Assembly (NCBI RefSeq): GCF_016097555.1
Contig: NC_054713.1
Span: forward strand, 39,606,128 to 39,670,127
Source of the DNA: Gigantopelta aegis
Taxonomy: Eukaryota > Mollusca > Gastropoda > Neomphalida > Peltospiridae
Direction of reading: 5' to 3'
Length of the DNA: 64,000 nt
The position numbers and the translations under genes are program-made. Shown one piece after another: positions 54,758 to 64,000 of the stretch (its first letter is position 1; each line of letters begins with the position of its first letter). The notes below the pieces were generated by a model. It did no database searches and was not told the origin of the DNA. It was given only the letters and a program-made list of their open reading frames with translations.

Positions 54758-55145
54758 ACTTTTTTCACAACTTTTTACGATTTCACGTCACGTGTGTTAC
54801 CGACCCTTTTGGGACTTCCCTGCACAACCCCTCACCAATTTCTAATACGTCGGTGATATGTAACAAGGTAGCCGGTATACGTTATCATAAATCACACAAG
54901 AGCACCTTGACGTACAACAGTTATTCAATAGAGGGTGATAGACATGTCTGAATGACACGTGTGTTACCGTGGAATTGTCCATTTTCTTATTTTTGTGATT
55001 TTCTTAAACAAAAATGTTAAATTTAAATAGAAATTTGACATTCTTCTAGAGTTTTGATTCGACTGTTTTAAAACTAAATATAAAGATGATCGGGGAAATC
55101 TTCACAAACTAAGAAACTTTTATTTTGAATTTGTGAATTGTTATA

Positions 55146-55960
55146 CCTCGCTATGTGGTTTAGTTAAACTAGTATAACTAAACCAGTTGAGCTGTAAGTG
55201 TGAACGCAAACTGTGTTAGTTAAACTAGTATAAGTCGGATGTGACAGTCACGTCACAATCAGAATAAGCAATACGTGCGTTAGCAACGACCTAGCTCGAG
55301 TCACCTCAAGCCCTCCCCTTATTGATATTGATATGTAGGCGAAGGCTAGAAGAAACTCCATGTAATGCTTTGGCAATCGTCGGCAACGAAATGGTCTAAA
55401 ATACAATTTGTTTCTAAATTGATGCCACAGAGCTTTAGTTTGATTATTCTCGAGTTCAGTCATTAAATTAAACTTACATGCTGTTAACCAGTACCAACAC
55501 TAAAGGATGAAACCTGACGCCCCTATACATGTAGCGTTGATACTTGCTGACAAGAAGTAAGTTTAATGTCATGACTGGACTTCAGAATAATTAAACTAAT
55601 TCTCTGTGACATCAGATTCAGGACAAAATGTATATTTTAGACAGTAGCCAGCGACCATTTGGTTGTCGACGATTGCCAAAACATTGCACAGAGTTTCCTC
55701 TGGTCTTCCCCTACATATCAATGTCATTAAGGGGAGGGGTGGAGGTGACTCGAGGTAGCAGCGACCAAACAGGCTCGTAGTCTATTGTTGGTATGATCTC
55801 TTGCAAAAGGGCGGATATCAAAACACCGCCCGCCTTATACTGGTATAGCTATCACATGTTCATTTCCAACAAAAAAAATTGTTTTAGCTAAACCAGTATA
55901 GTTAAACCAGTATAATTAAACCAGTTTAACTTGTGTAAGTGTGAACAGTGCTATGTTTGA
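55146..55960. mobile_element. Foldback (long inverted repeat) element
   Basis: 55283-55480 and 55560-55765 are inverted copies: CTCGAGTCACCTC with CCCTCCCCTTA, TTGATATGTAGG, GAAACTC and TTTGGCAATCGTCG are all shared. Outside the arms are palindromic TTTAGTTAAACTAGTATAAC clusters (55155-55230 and 55885-55925), and GTAAGTGTGAAC occurs on both sides. The 71-codon frame on the minus strand of the left arm lacks a domain. It is non-autonomous; family unknown. Confidence 0.75.
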
Positions 55961-56283
55961 ATATGCAGACGGATGTTCATATAATGATATCTCAAGCATG
56001 GTACTGGACATATTTTACAGATATATTGCTCAAATTATTTTCATGGCGAAGTGCCTTCTGTTATCAAGGAACATGACGATATGAAATTATTTAATTGCAT
56101 TCTAACTTATATATGGTTAGATATCATTCTGATCACACCGTGTTGCGGTATCTATGCATAAGTCAACGTATGAATAACACTTGCTATCCGTTACAATAAC
56201 TGAAGACACAGTATATATTAAAACTTGTAATATACGAAATAAAATACCATAGGCGACAATGTTTAACATGTATGGTTAAAATA

Positions 56284-56755
56284 TTATATGCAGCCGGCCT
56301 CGGTGGTGTCGTGGTTATCCCATTGGACTTCAGGCTGGTAGGTACTGGGTTCGTATCCCACCTGAGGCAATGGTGGATTTTGCATGACAGTACCGGCTCC
56401 AACCCAGAGTGAGTGCACCGCTAGGCTCATTGAGTAGGTGTAAGGCCACATACACAGTTTCACACACTTCACACGTGCGATTATGGGTGTGTCTCCCGAG
56501 TGTATAACCCCACATGGGCGATCATTATCCGGCATGCACTGCAGGTTCCATGTATCCCGGGCTCGGGTTATACCGAGATAGCTCAACGGACAGCAAACGT
56601 GGAGCACGGACCTGTCAAGTAGTCCAATACCGAAATGGAAATACTGCGGCTTCACCATTCATCTCATCATCATCCACATTTTTTAACGTCCAATTTTTTT
56701 TCTTTGTCTCTATGTTAAATGCTTGTGGCGTTTTACCCCCCCCCCCCCCCCCCCC
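56284..56755 (+). repeat. SINE, head 2 with a different body, ending in a C run
   Basis: The head is CGGCCTCGGTGGTGTCGTGG with GGGTTCGTATCCC as B box. The body (GAGTGAGTGCACCGC, ATAACCCCACATGGGCG, GGCTCGGGTTATACCG) lacks the common core. TTATATGCA before it and CTATATGCA after it mark an approximate 9-bp target duplication. The continuous sequence at 28413-28440 is the unfilled counterpart. Confidence 0.85.
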
Positions 56756-56975
56756 AACTATATGCAATATATCAACCAAATTATGACACATAAATATGAA
56801 TACTCCAACCCCTTCCCCAAAGTATTAACTGAAGAAAGTGGAACCTTTCATGGCTCATGTTCGATATAGCCAGATGTTTTCACAACATCCCTAGTTTGCA
56901 CAAAACTATAGTATATAGTTTTACAGGTACCCCATGCATGTTTCAAGCACAAAGGTGTTAGATACAGGGATACTA

Positions 56976-57062
56976 TTATCCTGTTCAATTATTTAGACCC
57001 AAAGTTTTTTCCAAATGTTACGTTTATTTCCTATTCGATATTTGTTTTCTTTGCATTTACAT
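56976..57062 (+). repeat. Left TIR of the mariner-like element
   Basis: 86 of 87 bases pair with 59173-59259 inverted. The transposase ATG at 57015 lies inside it. Confidence 0.95.
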
Positions 57063-58091
57063 AAGATTAACGTGGCTTTAAGGGAGGAATGTGGAATCAA
57101 CATATCCATATCAAGAACACTCCATGACCTCGATTTTAAATACCAACATATGTCTACAACCGGAAAAGTGATTTTTGAGGACGCCAATATATCAGACAGG
57201 AGACTGTCCTATCTCCATGAAATATCCAGTTTACGAGAACAGGGGTATTTAATAGTGTATCAAGATGAGACCTGGGTGAATGTCAACCACACAACATCCC
57301 ACCACTGGACAGATATCCACCCGGGCACAAGTACCGCCAATCACCTGCCGAAATCAGACGCTGCTGATCGAGTTCCTAAACTCTGTTCGGTGACTGGGAA
57401 GGGAAAAAGACTTATTATTTGTCATGCTGGCTGCGATAAATATGGATTGATAGATGGCTGTGAATTGATCTTTGAGGCTAAAAAAACAGACGGAGACTAT
57501 CATGGTGAGATGAATCATGATAATTTCATCAAATGGTTTGAAGAACAACTTATGCCTTCTCTACCAGAACCTTCTGTTATCGTCATGGATAACGCAAGCT
57601 ACCACAACAAATTAACTGAAATTACACGATGTCCTGCACTAAACGCTAAAAAGGAAGAAATTCAGTCGTGGCTACGAAACAAAAATATACCTTTTGAGAG
57701 TAACATGACAAAGCCAGTTCTTTATGAACTTGTGAAAAGTAACAAATGTGCAAAGCAATTTGTTACTGATGATATTGCTGAACGCCATGGGCACTTGTGT
57801 CTAAGACTGCCGCCAAGACAGTCTGAACTCAATCCGATAGAACTGATCTGGAGTCAAGTCAAAGGGCACATAGCTCGTCATAATGATGGTAAAATGACCA
57901 CGGTGCGGAGAGAACTTGCACATGCATTGAACTCTGTCACACCTACACACTTCTCTGACGCAGTTAAACATGTAATAAAGATCGAAGAAGATTTTAGAAA
58001 ACAAAATAATTTGATAAGAAATACAATACCCCCTGTGATAGTCCCCCTTAACGAAGATAGTGATGAAGAAATGAGTTCGTCGACTGATTAA
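57015..58091 (+). CDS. IS630/Tc1-mariner superfamily transposase (DDE), probably N-terminally trimmed
   Basis: The open frame has 358 codons. Catalytic triad by motif: Asp84 in YQDETWVN, Asp192 in VIVMDNASYHN and Glu276 in ELNPIELIW, giving a D-E gap of 83, wider than the 34-37 of classic Tc1 and mariner. Residues about 20-65 look like the second helix-turn-helix plus linker (NVALREECGINISISRTLHD). The first 16 residues are translated from the TIR itself, and no first helix-turn-helix is present. So either the left end lost it by internal deletion, or a later ATG is used. The acidic tail (EDSDEEMSSSTD) is intact. Proteins of this plan are widespread in animals as uncharacterised DDE_3 proteins. 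Catalysis looks possible from the motifs, DNA binding less so. Confidence 0.88.
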   Translation: MLRLFPIRYLFSLHLHKINVALREECGINISISRTLHDLDFKYQHMSTTGKVIFEDANISDRRLSYLHEISSLREQGYLIVYQDETWVNVNHTTSHHWTDIHPGTSTANHLPKSDAADRVPKLCSVTGKGKRLIICHAGCDKYGLIDGCELIFEAKKTDGDYHGEMNHDNFIKWFEEQLMPSLPEPSVIVMDNASYHNKLTEITRCPALNAKKEEIQSWLRNKNIPFESNMTKPVLYELVKSNKCAKQFVTDDIAERHGHLCLRLPPRQSELNPIELIWSQVKGHIARHNDGKMTTVRRELAHALNSVTPTHFSDAVKHVIKIEEDFRKQNNLIRNTIPPVIVPLNEDSDEEMSSSTD

Positions 58092-58242
58092 GTTATTTCT
58101 CCATACCCATCAGGAGTATTACTTCAATGTATGCATGAACTCTTTAACACCAAAAACAATTTATTTCCATATCATTCACTATCAAACAACCTAACAACCT
58201 ATAAGCTAATCGACTAGAAATGCATATAGACTACACATACAT

Positions 58243-58570
58243 ACGAGAGAAATGTTTATTTAACGACAAACTCAACGCATTTGATATACGTTTATGTGGC
58301 GTCAGACAAAACGGTTAAGGAGCATTATGACAGTGAGAAAGAAACTCGCTACCGCCACATGGGCCACTGTTTCCGATAAGCAATTTTGATAAGCAATAAG
58401 GGGCGTTTTATATGCACCATCCCATAGACAGGATAGCACATACCACAGCCTTTATACATCAGGTGTGGTGCACAGGCTGGAACTAGACACAACCCAATGG
58501 GTCCACCATGTGGGATCGATCAGTCGACCTACCATGAGCGAACGCTTTACCTCTGAGCTACGTCCCGCTC
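58243..58570 (-). repeat. SINE (minus strand), head 1 with tail 1, inside the mariner-like element
   Basis: ATGTTTATTTAACGACAAAC (reverse of tail 1), CTACCGCCACATGGGCCAC, TTTTATATGCACCATCCCA (core) and CTCTGAGCTACGTCCCGC (reverse of head 1) are in order. It is younger than the transposon insertion. Confidence 0.9.
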
Positions 58571-58654
58571 CATATACAAAAGAAGCATTAAGTGGGGTTG
58601 GGGTTGTGCAGAGGGTCACACCTCCATCAATCGCATGCATACCATATTCTTCTC

Positions 58655-58717
58655 TCTCTCCCTATAACCATATAACCATAGATTAAAATATGTTGAGTGC
58701 GTCGTTACATAAATGAC

Positions 58718-58803
<86 letters not shown>

Positions 58804-58805
58804 GT
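58655..58805. repeat. SINE tail-1 scrap and (CT)n microsatellite
   Basis: TGTTGAGTGCGTCGTTACAT at 58691 is a tail-1 end. A CT run at 58721-58796 follows at once, as if the microsatellite grew from the SINE's pyrimidine tail. Confidence 0.85.
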
Positions 58806-59172
58806 CTCTCCCTTCAGCGCGCGCGCTTGTGTATTCCACAATATAATTATAATATTTGATACATATTTTTTTTTCAAACTGAGGTTTTGTCACTTGAACT
58901 GCTCACCTGAATCCGCCTGCTTCATGTTTACAGATATTTTCTTAAATATAGGTCATACTACGATTTGTGCGGATAGGACGATAGAACCGAACATTAGTTT
59001 GAAACGCACTATAGAATGATGCTTTTGATATGCAAATGACCTTAGTTATTTATAGGAGAAATAACGTGCATTCAAAAGACACAGAGATTTTTAAAAAGTG
59101 GAATTAAGTCAACTTCGTGCATTTTATATGATGATTTGTATATAAAACCTGTCGGGGTTTGGGTTTGTTTTC

Positions 59173-59259
59173 ATGTAAATGCAAAGAAAACAAATATCGA
59201 ATAGGAAATAAACGTAACATTTGCAAAAAACTTTGGGTCTAAATAATTGAACAGGATAA
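59173..59259 (-). repeat. Right TIR of the mariner-like element
   Basis: Inverted copy of 56976-57062. TA follows at 59260-59261. Confidence 0.95.
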
Positions 59260-59261
59260 TA

Positions 59262-59589
59262 GAAGAAATATTATTGTATACAATAATTGCCCAGAGGTTA
59301 ATTTCATGAATCTCTGTCAACTGCCTCGTCTATAGAAGGTTAGCCACCCCTTACTACACATCGCAAAAGAGGACTGCCACTGCTAGACTAAGTTACTAAA
59401 TCAAAATTAGCACAAGACAAAGCTCATTTGTATAAGTATAGCTGTGAAGACAAACACTTATGAATCAACGTCAAAACAGTGAAGATATCAGGTGTTCGCG
59501 AAATGTGAGCATATCCTGCCCCGCTAGCGGCACCCGTCACGAGTCCTGCCACCACATGTTTCACTAAAGAGATGAACAAGTTTGCATAA
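59262..59589. repeat. Flank of the mariner insertion and old dispersed repeat
   Basis: 59262-59300 continues the locus paralogous to 28570-28605. 59335-59570 is the inverse of 44480-44790 (GTCAAAACAGTGAAG, GTTCGCGAAATGTGAGCATA, GAGGACTGCCACTGC). Confidence 0.65.
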
Positions 59590-61075
59590 GTTCAAAATAT
59601 GGAATAGCATCAGACATCATTTTGGTCAGTGATGCATCGTGCTAAAATATATATAGCCTCCAAATGTCTATCACAAAACAATTGAATGCTCTGAGGTGTC
59701 TCTGGGCATTATAAACCTGATGAAAAACACTTCTGTGTCAAAATGATATGACGTTGTTTAAAATTTGCATACAATGAGCATGCCCTGAGGTATCTTAGAA
59801 GTTGTAACATGTAGAAACAAAAAAGCTGGAGAAGGTATAGGACAAATTTACTATTGGAATGTTGAAGTCATCCCCTTTGTCTTCAAGCAAAGTTTGGAGG
59901 CCAGTGCCATTTTTAGTCTTTATAAGTAAATACATTTATTTCAAATATCCGAAATATCTGTGTTAGTTTGTGAAATCTGGCCCAGATGATAAATATACAA
60001 AGATTCAGAACAATCCATCAAAATACTAAAGATAGACTTTCAAATTGTCAATGATATACTTCTAATTAAATTGTTCTCCATTTCATTGCATATATATTTG
60101 TCCTAGAGTTGTTCTCCATTTGATTGTAGATATAATTGTCCCAGAGTTATAAGTGTCATGGAACCAAGTTTCGGAACTATCTGATAAAAACTATAGGAGA
60201 AGGTGGAGTTCTAAATTTTAAATGTTAAGTTTTTAGTAAAAAAAAAGTCTCATTTAATAACAATTCACAAATTCAAAATATCTGTTTCTTAGTTTGTGAA
60301 GACTTTCCCGAGAATCATTATACTTAATTTTAGAACAGTCCAATCAAAACTCTTTCAATGCCAAATATCAATTTTAATTTAACATTTTTATAATTTAAAC
60401 ATATCACAAATTAAAAATGTCCGAAATATCTATTAGCTTGTGTAGACTGCCACTGAGAATACATGTACCTAATATGATACCTATCCATTGAATCCTCAGA
60501 GTGAAAGCAGACATTTAAATGTTTAATGTTAAATTTCTATAAAATTCCAAAATATCCTTCTCTTAGTTTTTGAAGACTGCTCTTGAGAATCACTGTATTG
60601 CGTTATAAAACTATTAAATTTCTGTTTTAAAGTTTTATATTTAATAACAATTAACTAATTCAAAATATATCGCAGTCAGATTTTGAAGGCTGTCCTTGAA
60701 AAATATACTAAAAAATCAGAAATTCGAAATTTCCAAACTATCTATTAGTTTCTTCAGACAGTCTCAGTACCAAGTTTCATAACAAGTTTCATAGCTATGC
60801 GATAATAACTGTACTAGAATGTAGACTTGTAAATTTTCAATATTTTTTTCTCAAAATTCCATAATTAATAAAAAATATTAAAGTTCAAGAAATATCCCTC
60901 TATGAAGACTGCATCTTGGAATGATAGTACGGACTTTCGGGACAATCCAGGACAATCCAGTTGATAGAGACTGCACCGGAGTCTCATTGTGCCAAGATTC
61001 AAAACAATCCAGTCAAAACACTAGAAGAAGATGGACCTTCAAATTTGCAATGTTAAGTTTTTATGTAATGTAAAG
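59590..61075 (+). repeat. Dispersed repeat, copy C
   Basis: Same order as copy A. TTGGTCAGTGATGCATCGT and CCTCCAAATGTCTA come first, then AGGTATCTTAGAAGTTGT and ATTTTTAGTCTTTATAAGTA. Repeated units follow near 59965, 60290, 60435, 60570, 60680, 60750 and 60905. The two copies differ at roughly one base in six by eye, so the family is old. Confidence 0.72.
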
Positions 61076-61195
61076 ACGACATTTGACTGACAGAACAATT
61101 TACTTTATTGGGGATTAACTTTGATACTGACTTGGAAAATATGATTGAAAGTAACTTCAAGGATAAATGTAAAACTATTGAATCTCTTTTAAACA

Positions 61196-61577
61196 CCAGC
61201 CTCGGTGGCGTCGTGGTAGGCCATCGGTCTACAGGCTGGTAGGTACTGGGTTCGGATCCCAGTCAAGGCATGGGATTTTTAATCCAGATACCGACTCCAA
61301 AGCCTGAGTGAGTGCTCCGCAAGGCTCAATGGGTAGGTGTAAACCACTTGCACCTACCAGTGATCCATAACTGGTTCAACAAAGGCCATGGTTTGTGCTA
61401 TCCTGCCTGTGGGAAGCACAAATATCCCTTGCTGCTAATCGGAAGAGTAGCCCATATAGTGGCGACAGCGGGTTTCCTCTCAAAATCTGTGTGGTCCTTA
61501 ACCATATGTCTGACGCCATATAACCGTAAATAAAATGTGTTGAGTGCGTCGTTAAATAAAACATTTCTTTCTTTCTT
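61196..61577 (+). repeat. Full-length SINE, head 2 with tail 1, perfect 13-bp target duplication
   Basis: Head AGCCTCGGTGGCGTCGTGG, then the same body as 39271, but the tail is GTGCGTCGTTAAATAAAAC with (TTTC)n. TCTCTTTTAAACA flanks it at 61183-61195 and 61578-61590. Confidence 0.95.
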
Positions 61578-61590
61578 TCTCTTTTAAACA

Positions 61591-62415
61591 TTTGGTCGTG
61601 TAGAACTCTTACACCTTTGGGAAGACAAATAGTATTAAAATATCTTGTTATTCAAAATTTTAACTTATTAATTGTATACAAGAACTTCACCAAAGGATTT
61701 TAATTTTCTTTGAAAGGAAAACCTGACGGACTTAAACGTATACAAATGAATAATAATAATAATATAATTGTGCCATCAACGGCAATTGTCTATTTACACG
61801 GAGGCGGTTGATCATTTGTTTATGACGGGAGTTATATATCTTATTCTCCCGTCCCTGTGTCTGCTCATTATTGTAAGATAAGAGAAATGGAAAAAATGGG
61901 TCCATGACAGGCGTGCTTGAAAGGTTATCTGATGGAAAGGAAACATGCCAAAAAGTATTCACAACAACATTGTTTGGGTGGATATTGTATACTGACAAAG
62001 ATAAAAATAGAGAAAGATGTATAAGATAATTTGTGAATATTTAACTCTGATCTGTGGGTTCGACATCAAACATATACTTTCTATCATTTTAAGATATTGC
62101 TATAAGAGCACACAAAATAATGGCAGCCATCTTTGAATTTTAAAATGGCTACCCTAAACCTAAAATAATAATAATAAAAAAAAAACCAAAACAAACAAAA
62201 AATCCCCGTTAAACTAACAGCACAAAAACTGAACACAAAACAACACCCCACTCCCACCCCCACCCCCACCCTACCCACCCCCCCCCCCCCCCCCCCCCCC
62301 CCCCCAAAAAAAAGACAAGAAAAAAGAAAGAAAAACGTTTTAAGCATAGTTCGCACACGATTAGCGAAAAACTGCTGGCTAAACTTAGAAAGGGATGCCT
62401 CTGTCCAGGACAGTG

Positions 62416-62416
<1 letters not shown>
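61591..62416. other. No gene; C run at 62278-62305
   Basis: AT-rich DNA with (AAT)n at 61749-61762. CCCACCCCCACCC leads into a C run of about 27. AATGGCAGCCATCTTTG at 62118 echoes the TIR words of the Academ-like element. 62365-62420 resembles 43958-44010. Confidence 0.5.

Positions 62417-62467
<51 letters not shown>
62417..62467. repeat. (TG)n microsatellite
   Basis: About 25 uninterrupted TG units. Confidence 0.95.
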
Positions 62468-62469
<2 letters not shown>

Positions 62470-62470
<1 letters not shown>

Positions 62471-62990
62471 CATGGTTGTCAATGTGCTTTTGCTTTGTCA
62501 TGTATATGTGTGTGTTGTAAGTGCCCTTAAATACATACATATGTTCGTATGTGTGTATGTGTGTCTGTGTGACCGTTATTCCAACAATCTGTCTAAATCC
62601 GAAATTCTGTGCAAGCACATCTATCCTGGTTCAGTTGAACATAATCTTCCCTCTCGCCAGGAAATGTCCATCTTTCAAAAGTAAATGTACAACCGTGATA
62701 TCGTTTTTCACTTTTACTCCCCCGTCTTCCCCACCCCCTCAAGATTAACCTTCTTTCAACAGCTCTTTACAATCTGTTCCATTGCACTTACCGGTTTTCG
62801 GGCGGACTACGAAAAGAACAGTGTTTTATCGGGTGAAAAGCAGCGAGGCCAATTCACCGCGAATATCAATACAATTAATTACAAATTACCCAACAAGTAG
62901 TCTGGATTACATATTCAATCGTATTAATCAAGATGGTGGACGCTGCCCTTTGTGGTAGTCCGTCTGACCGCGGATTGATTCCGTGGCGGG
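62470..62990. other. No gene seen
   Basis: Short open frames overlap but show no domain and no splice context that I trust. GGTAGTCCGTCTGACCGCGG near 62957 resembles a tRNA-like SINE scrap. Confidence 0.4.
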
Positions 62991-62997
62991 CAGACGA

Positions 62998-63185
62998 CTA
63001 TCAGTGTTTGAGCGATTGTAACGGAATTTGAAGGCGTTTATGTAATTCCTGAAACGAAACACTGGCGTGAAAGCAATGTTTGAGCAATTGTAAAGAGTGT
63101 TTCAGCTCGTACTAAATAATTATTTTAACGACAAAATGGCGAGAACGCAATGTTTAAGCAATTGTAAAGGAGTTTTGAACGTGCG
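62998..63185 (+). repeat. ~73-bp tandem repeat, three diverged copies
   Basis: TGTTTGAGCGATTGTAACGG, TGTTTGAGCAATTGTAAAG and TGTTTAAGCAATTGTAAAGG start near 63006, 63078 and 63151. (GC)GAAAACG-like and GAGAACGCAA words sit between. Confidence 0.75.
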
Positions 63186-63289
63186 CATATAGACATACGC
63201 ACACACATTCACACACACACGCACACAAACACACTATACACACATACAAAATACCCACATATTCATACACATACCAACAGACTACACAC

Positions 63290-63400
63290 ATACACTCAAT
63301 ATCTGTGTGGTCCTTCACCATATGTCTGACACCATATAATCGTAAATAAAACGTGCTGAGTGCGTCGTTAAATAAAACATTTCCTTCCTTCCTTTACACA
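63290..63400 (+). repeat. SINE tail-1 fragment
   Basis: ATCTGTGTGGTCCTTCACCA to GTGCGTCGTTAAATAAAAC with (TTCC)n: tail 1 without head or core. Confidence 0.88.
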
Positions 63401-63420
63401 CGCACATATACATAAATACA

Positions 63421-63548
63421 CACCACACTACACTACACTACACTACACTACACTACACTACACTACACTACACTACATTACACTACACTACACTACATTA
63501 CACTACACTACACTACACGACTACACTACACTACACTACGTTACGCTA
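63421..63548. repeat. (ACACT)n pentamer array
   Basis: About 24 units of CACTA or ACACT with a few variants (CATTA, CACGA), followed by CA-rich DNA with ACACACGCAAACTACACA words to about 63690. Confidence 0.95.
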
Positions 63549-63745
63549 CACACACATGCACACACGCACACACACACACACAAACTACACACGCAAACTA
63601 CACATACGCACACACACAAACTACACACGCGAACTACACATACACACACACAAACTAAACTACACACGCAAACTACACATATGATACACAATACACAAAT
63701 ATAATCTACACTCATATACACATATATATATATATAGATATTCAT

Positions 63746-63861
<116 letters not shown>

Positions 63862-63879
63862 AGAATTTCTCTCTCTGTC

Positions 63880-64000
63880 AGAGAAACCCGCAACCGCTAC
63901 ACAATGGGCCACTCTTGTCATTTGCTAGCAGCAAGGGATCTGTTATATGCAGCATCCCACAGACAGGGTAGTACATACCAATACCTTTGATATACCAGTC
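63880..64000 (-). repeat. SINE core (minus strand), running off the window
   Basis: GAGAAACCCGCAACCGCTAC, AGCAGCAAGGGATCTGTTAT and CTTTGATATACCAGTC are the reverse of the core. The head would lie beyond 64000. Confidence 0.88.

Larger units (their letters stand above)
56976..59259 (+). mobile_element. Mariner/IS630-like DNA transposon, 2284 bp
   Basis: 87-bp terminal inverted repeats (56976-57062 and 59173-59259) differ at one position and start TTATCCTGTTCAATTATTTA. TA flanks both ends (56974-56975 and 59260-59261). The related unfilled sequence near 28565 (CTACTAGACGAAATA) matches the joined flanks (ATACTAGAAGAAATA), supporting a TA duplication. Near-identical TIRs point to recent movement. 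A SINE, a tail fragment and a (CT)n run have since landed between the gene and the right end. Confidence 0.93.

Noticed and set aside
55248-55463. 71-codon minus-strand frame, partly matched in the opposite arm
   Set aside because: The match follows from the inverted repeat itself; no known domain, so no gene call.
15690-61320. tRNA-like sequences with A and B boxes as tRNA genes
   Set aside because: They are heads of SINEs with shared core, tail and target duplications; none has the intact acceptor stem and anticodon arm of a real tRNA gene as far as I can see.
63421-63548. Telomere-like pentamer repeat
   Set aside because: The unit ACACT differs from the TTAGGG of most animals and the TTAGG of arthropods, and it adjoins CA-rich microsatellite; it is an ordinary simple repeat.

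Overview
This is eukaryotic, AT-rich, repeat-dense intergenic and intronic DNA from an invertebrate animal, most likely a marine mollusc (gastropod or bivalve). The reasons are modular tRNA-derived SINEs of the molluscan type, Ty3/gypsy and L1-like retroelements with animal-type proteins, long dinucleotide microsatellites, spliced coding exons with GT-AG borders, and a 200-N assembly gap. There is no operon structure and nothing bacterial or phage-like. The species call is inference.

Layout. 1-1.9 kb: no gene seen. 1.9-3.8 kb: copy A of a dispersed repeat, with a Ty3/gypsy LTR retrotransposon (3847-8460, young but broken) inserted at its end. 8.9-9.7 kb: a GC-rich candidate element. 10.8-11.4 kb: purine-rich tandem DNA. 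11.6-14.8 kb: a 5'-truncated L1-like LINE. 15-17.5 kb: microsatellite and SINEs. 17538-20801: a DNA transposon with terminal inverted repeats (TIRs) of about 510 bp, a 3-bp target duplication and a decayed gene with a FEN1/XPG-like nuclease region and a Cys-rich C-terminus (Academ-like). 20.8-23.4 kb: a 59-bp tandem array, a SINE and a 71-bp satellite array. 23482-28177: a second Ty3/gypsy element that looks whole, with identical LTRs. 28-41 kb: SINEs, MITEs, a minus-strand L1-like fragment, palindromes and a 989-bp TIR element that abuts a 60-bp minisatellite and the gap.

The one convincing host gene lies at 41731-50792 (+). I see eight exons, incomplete at the 5' end because of the gap. They encode the C-terminal half of a zona pellucida (ZP) domain, a furin-type RKRR site, a transmembrane helix and a short cytoplasmic tail. 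Two phase-1 PAN/apple exons sit in the intron that splits the ZP-C module. Three of its exon ends, each with its 5' splice site, have been tandemly duplicated into the following intron. A Tc1-like fragment, SINEs and microsatellites lie in its introns.

50.8-64 kb: copies B and C of the dispersed repeat, a foldback element, a 2.28-kb mariner/IS630-like transposon (56976-59259) with an open 358-codon transposase frame, more SINEs and microsatellites. Several insertions can be dated relative to one another because matching unfilled copies of the target survive elsewhere in the window. The most noteworthy items are the repeated duplication of splice-donor junctions in the ZP gene, the nuclease-bearing transposon with its motif-rich TIRs, and SINEs that show all four combinations of two heads and two tails.
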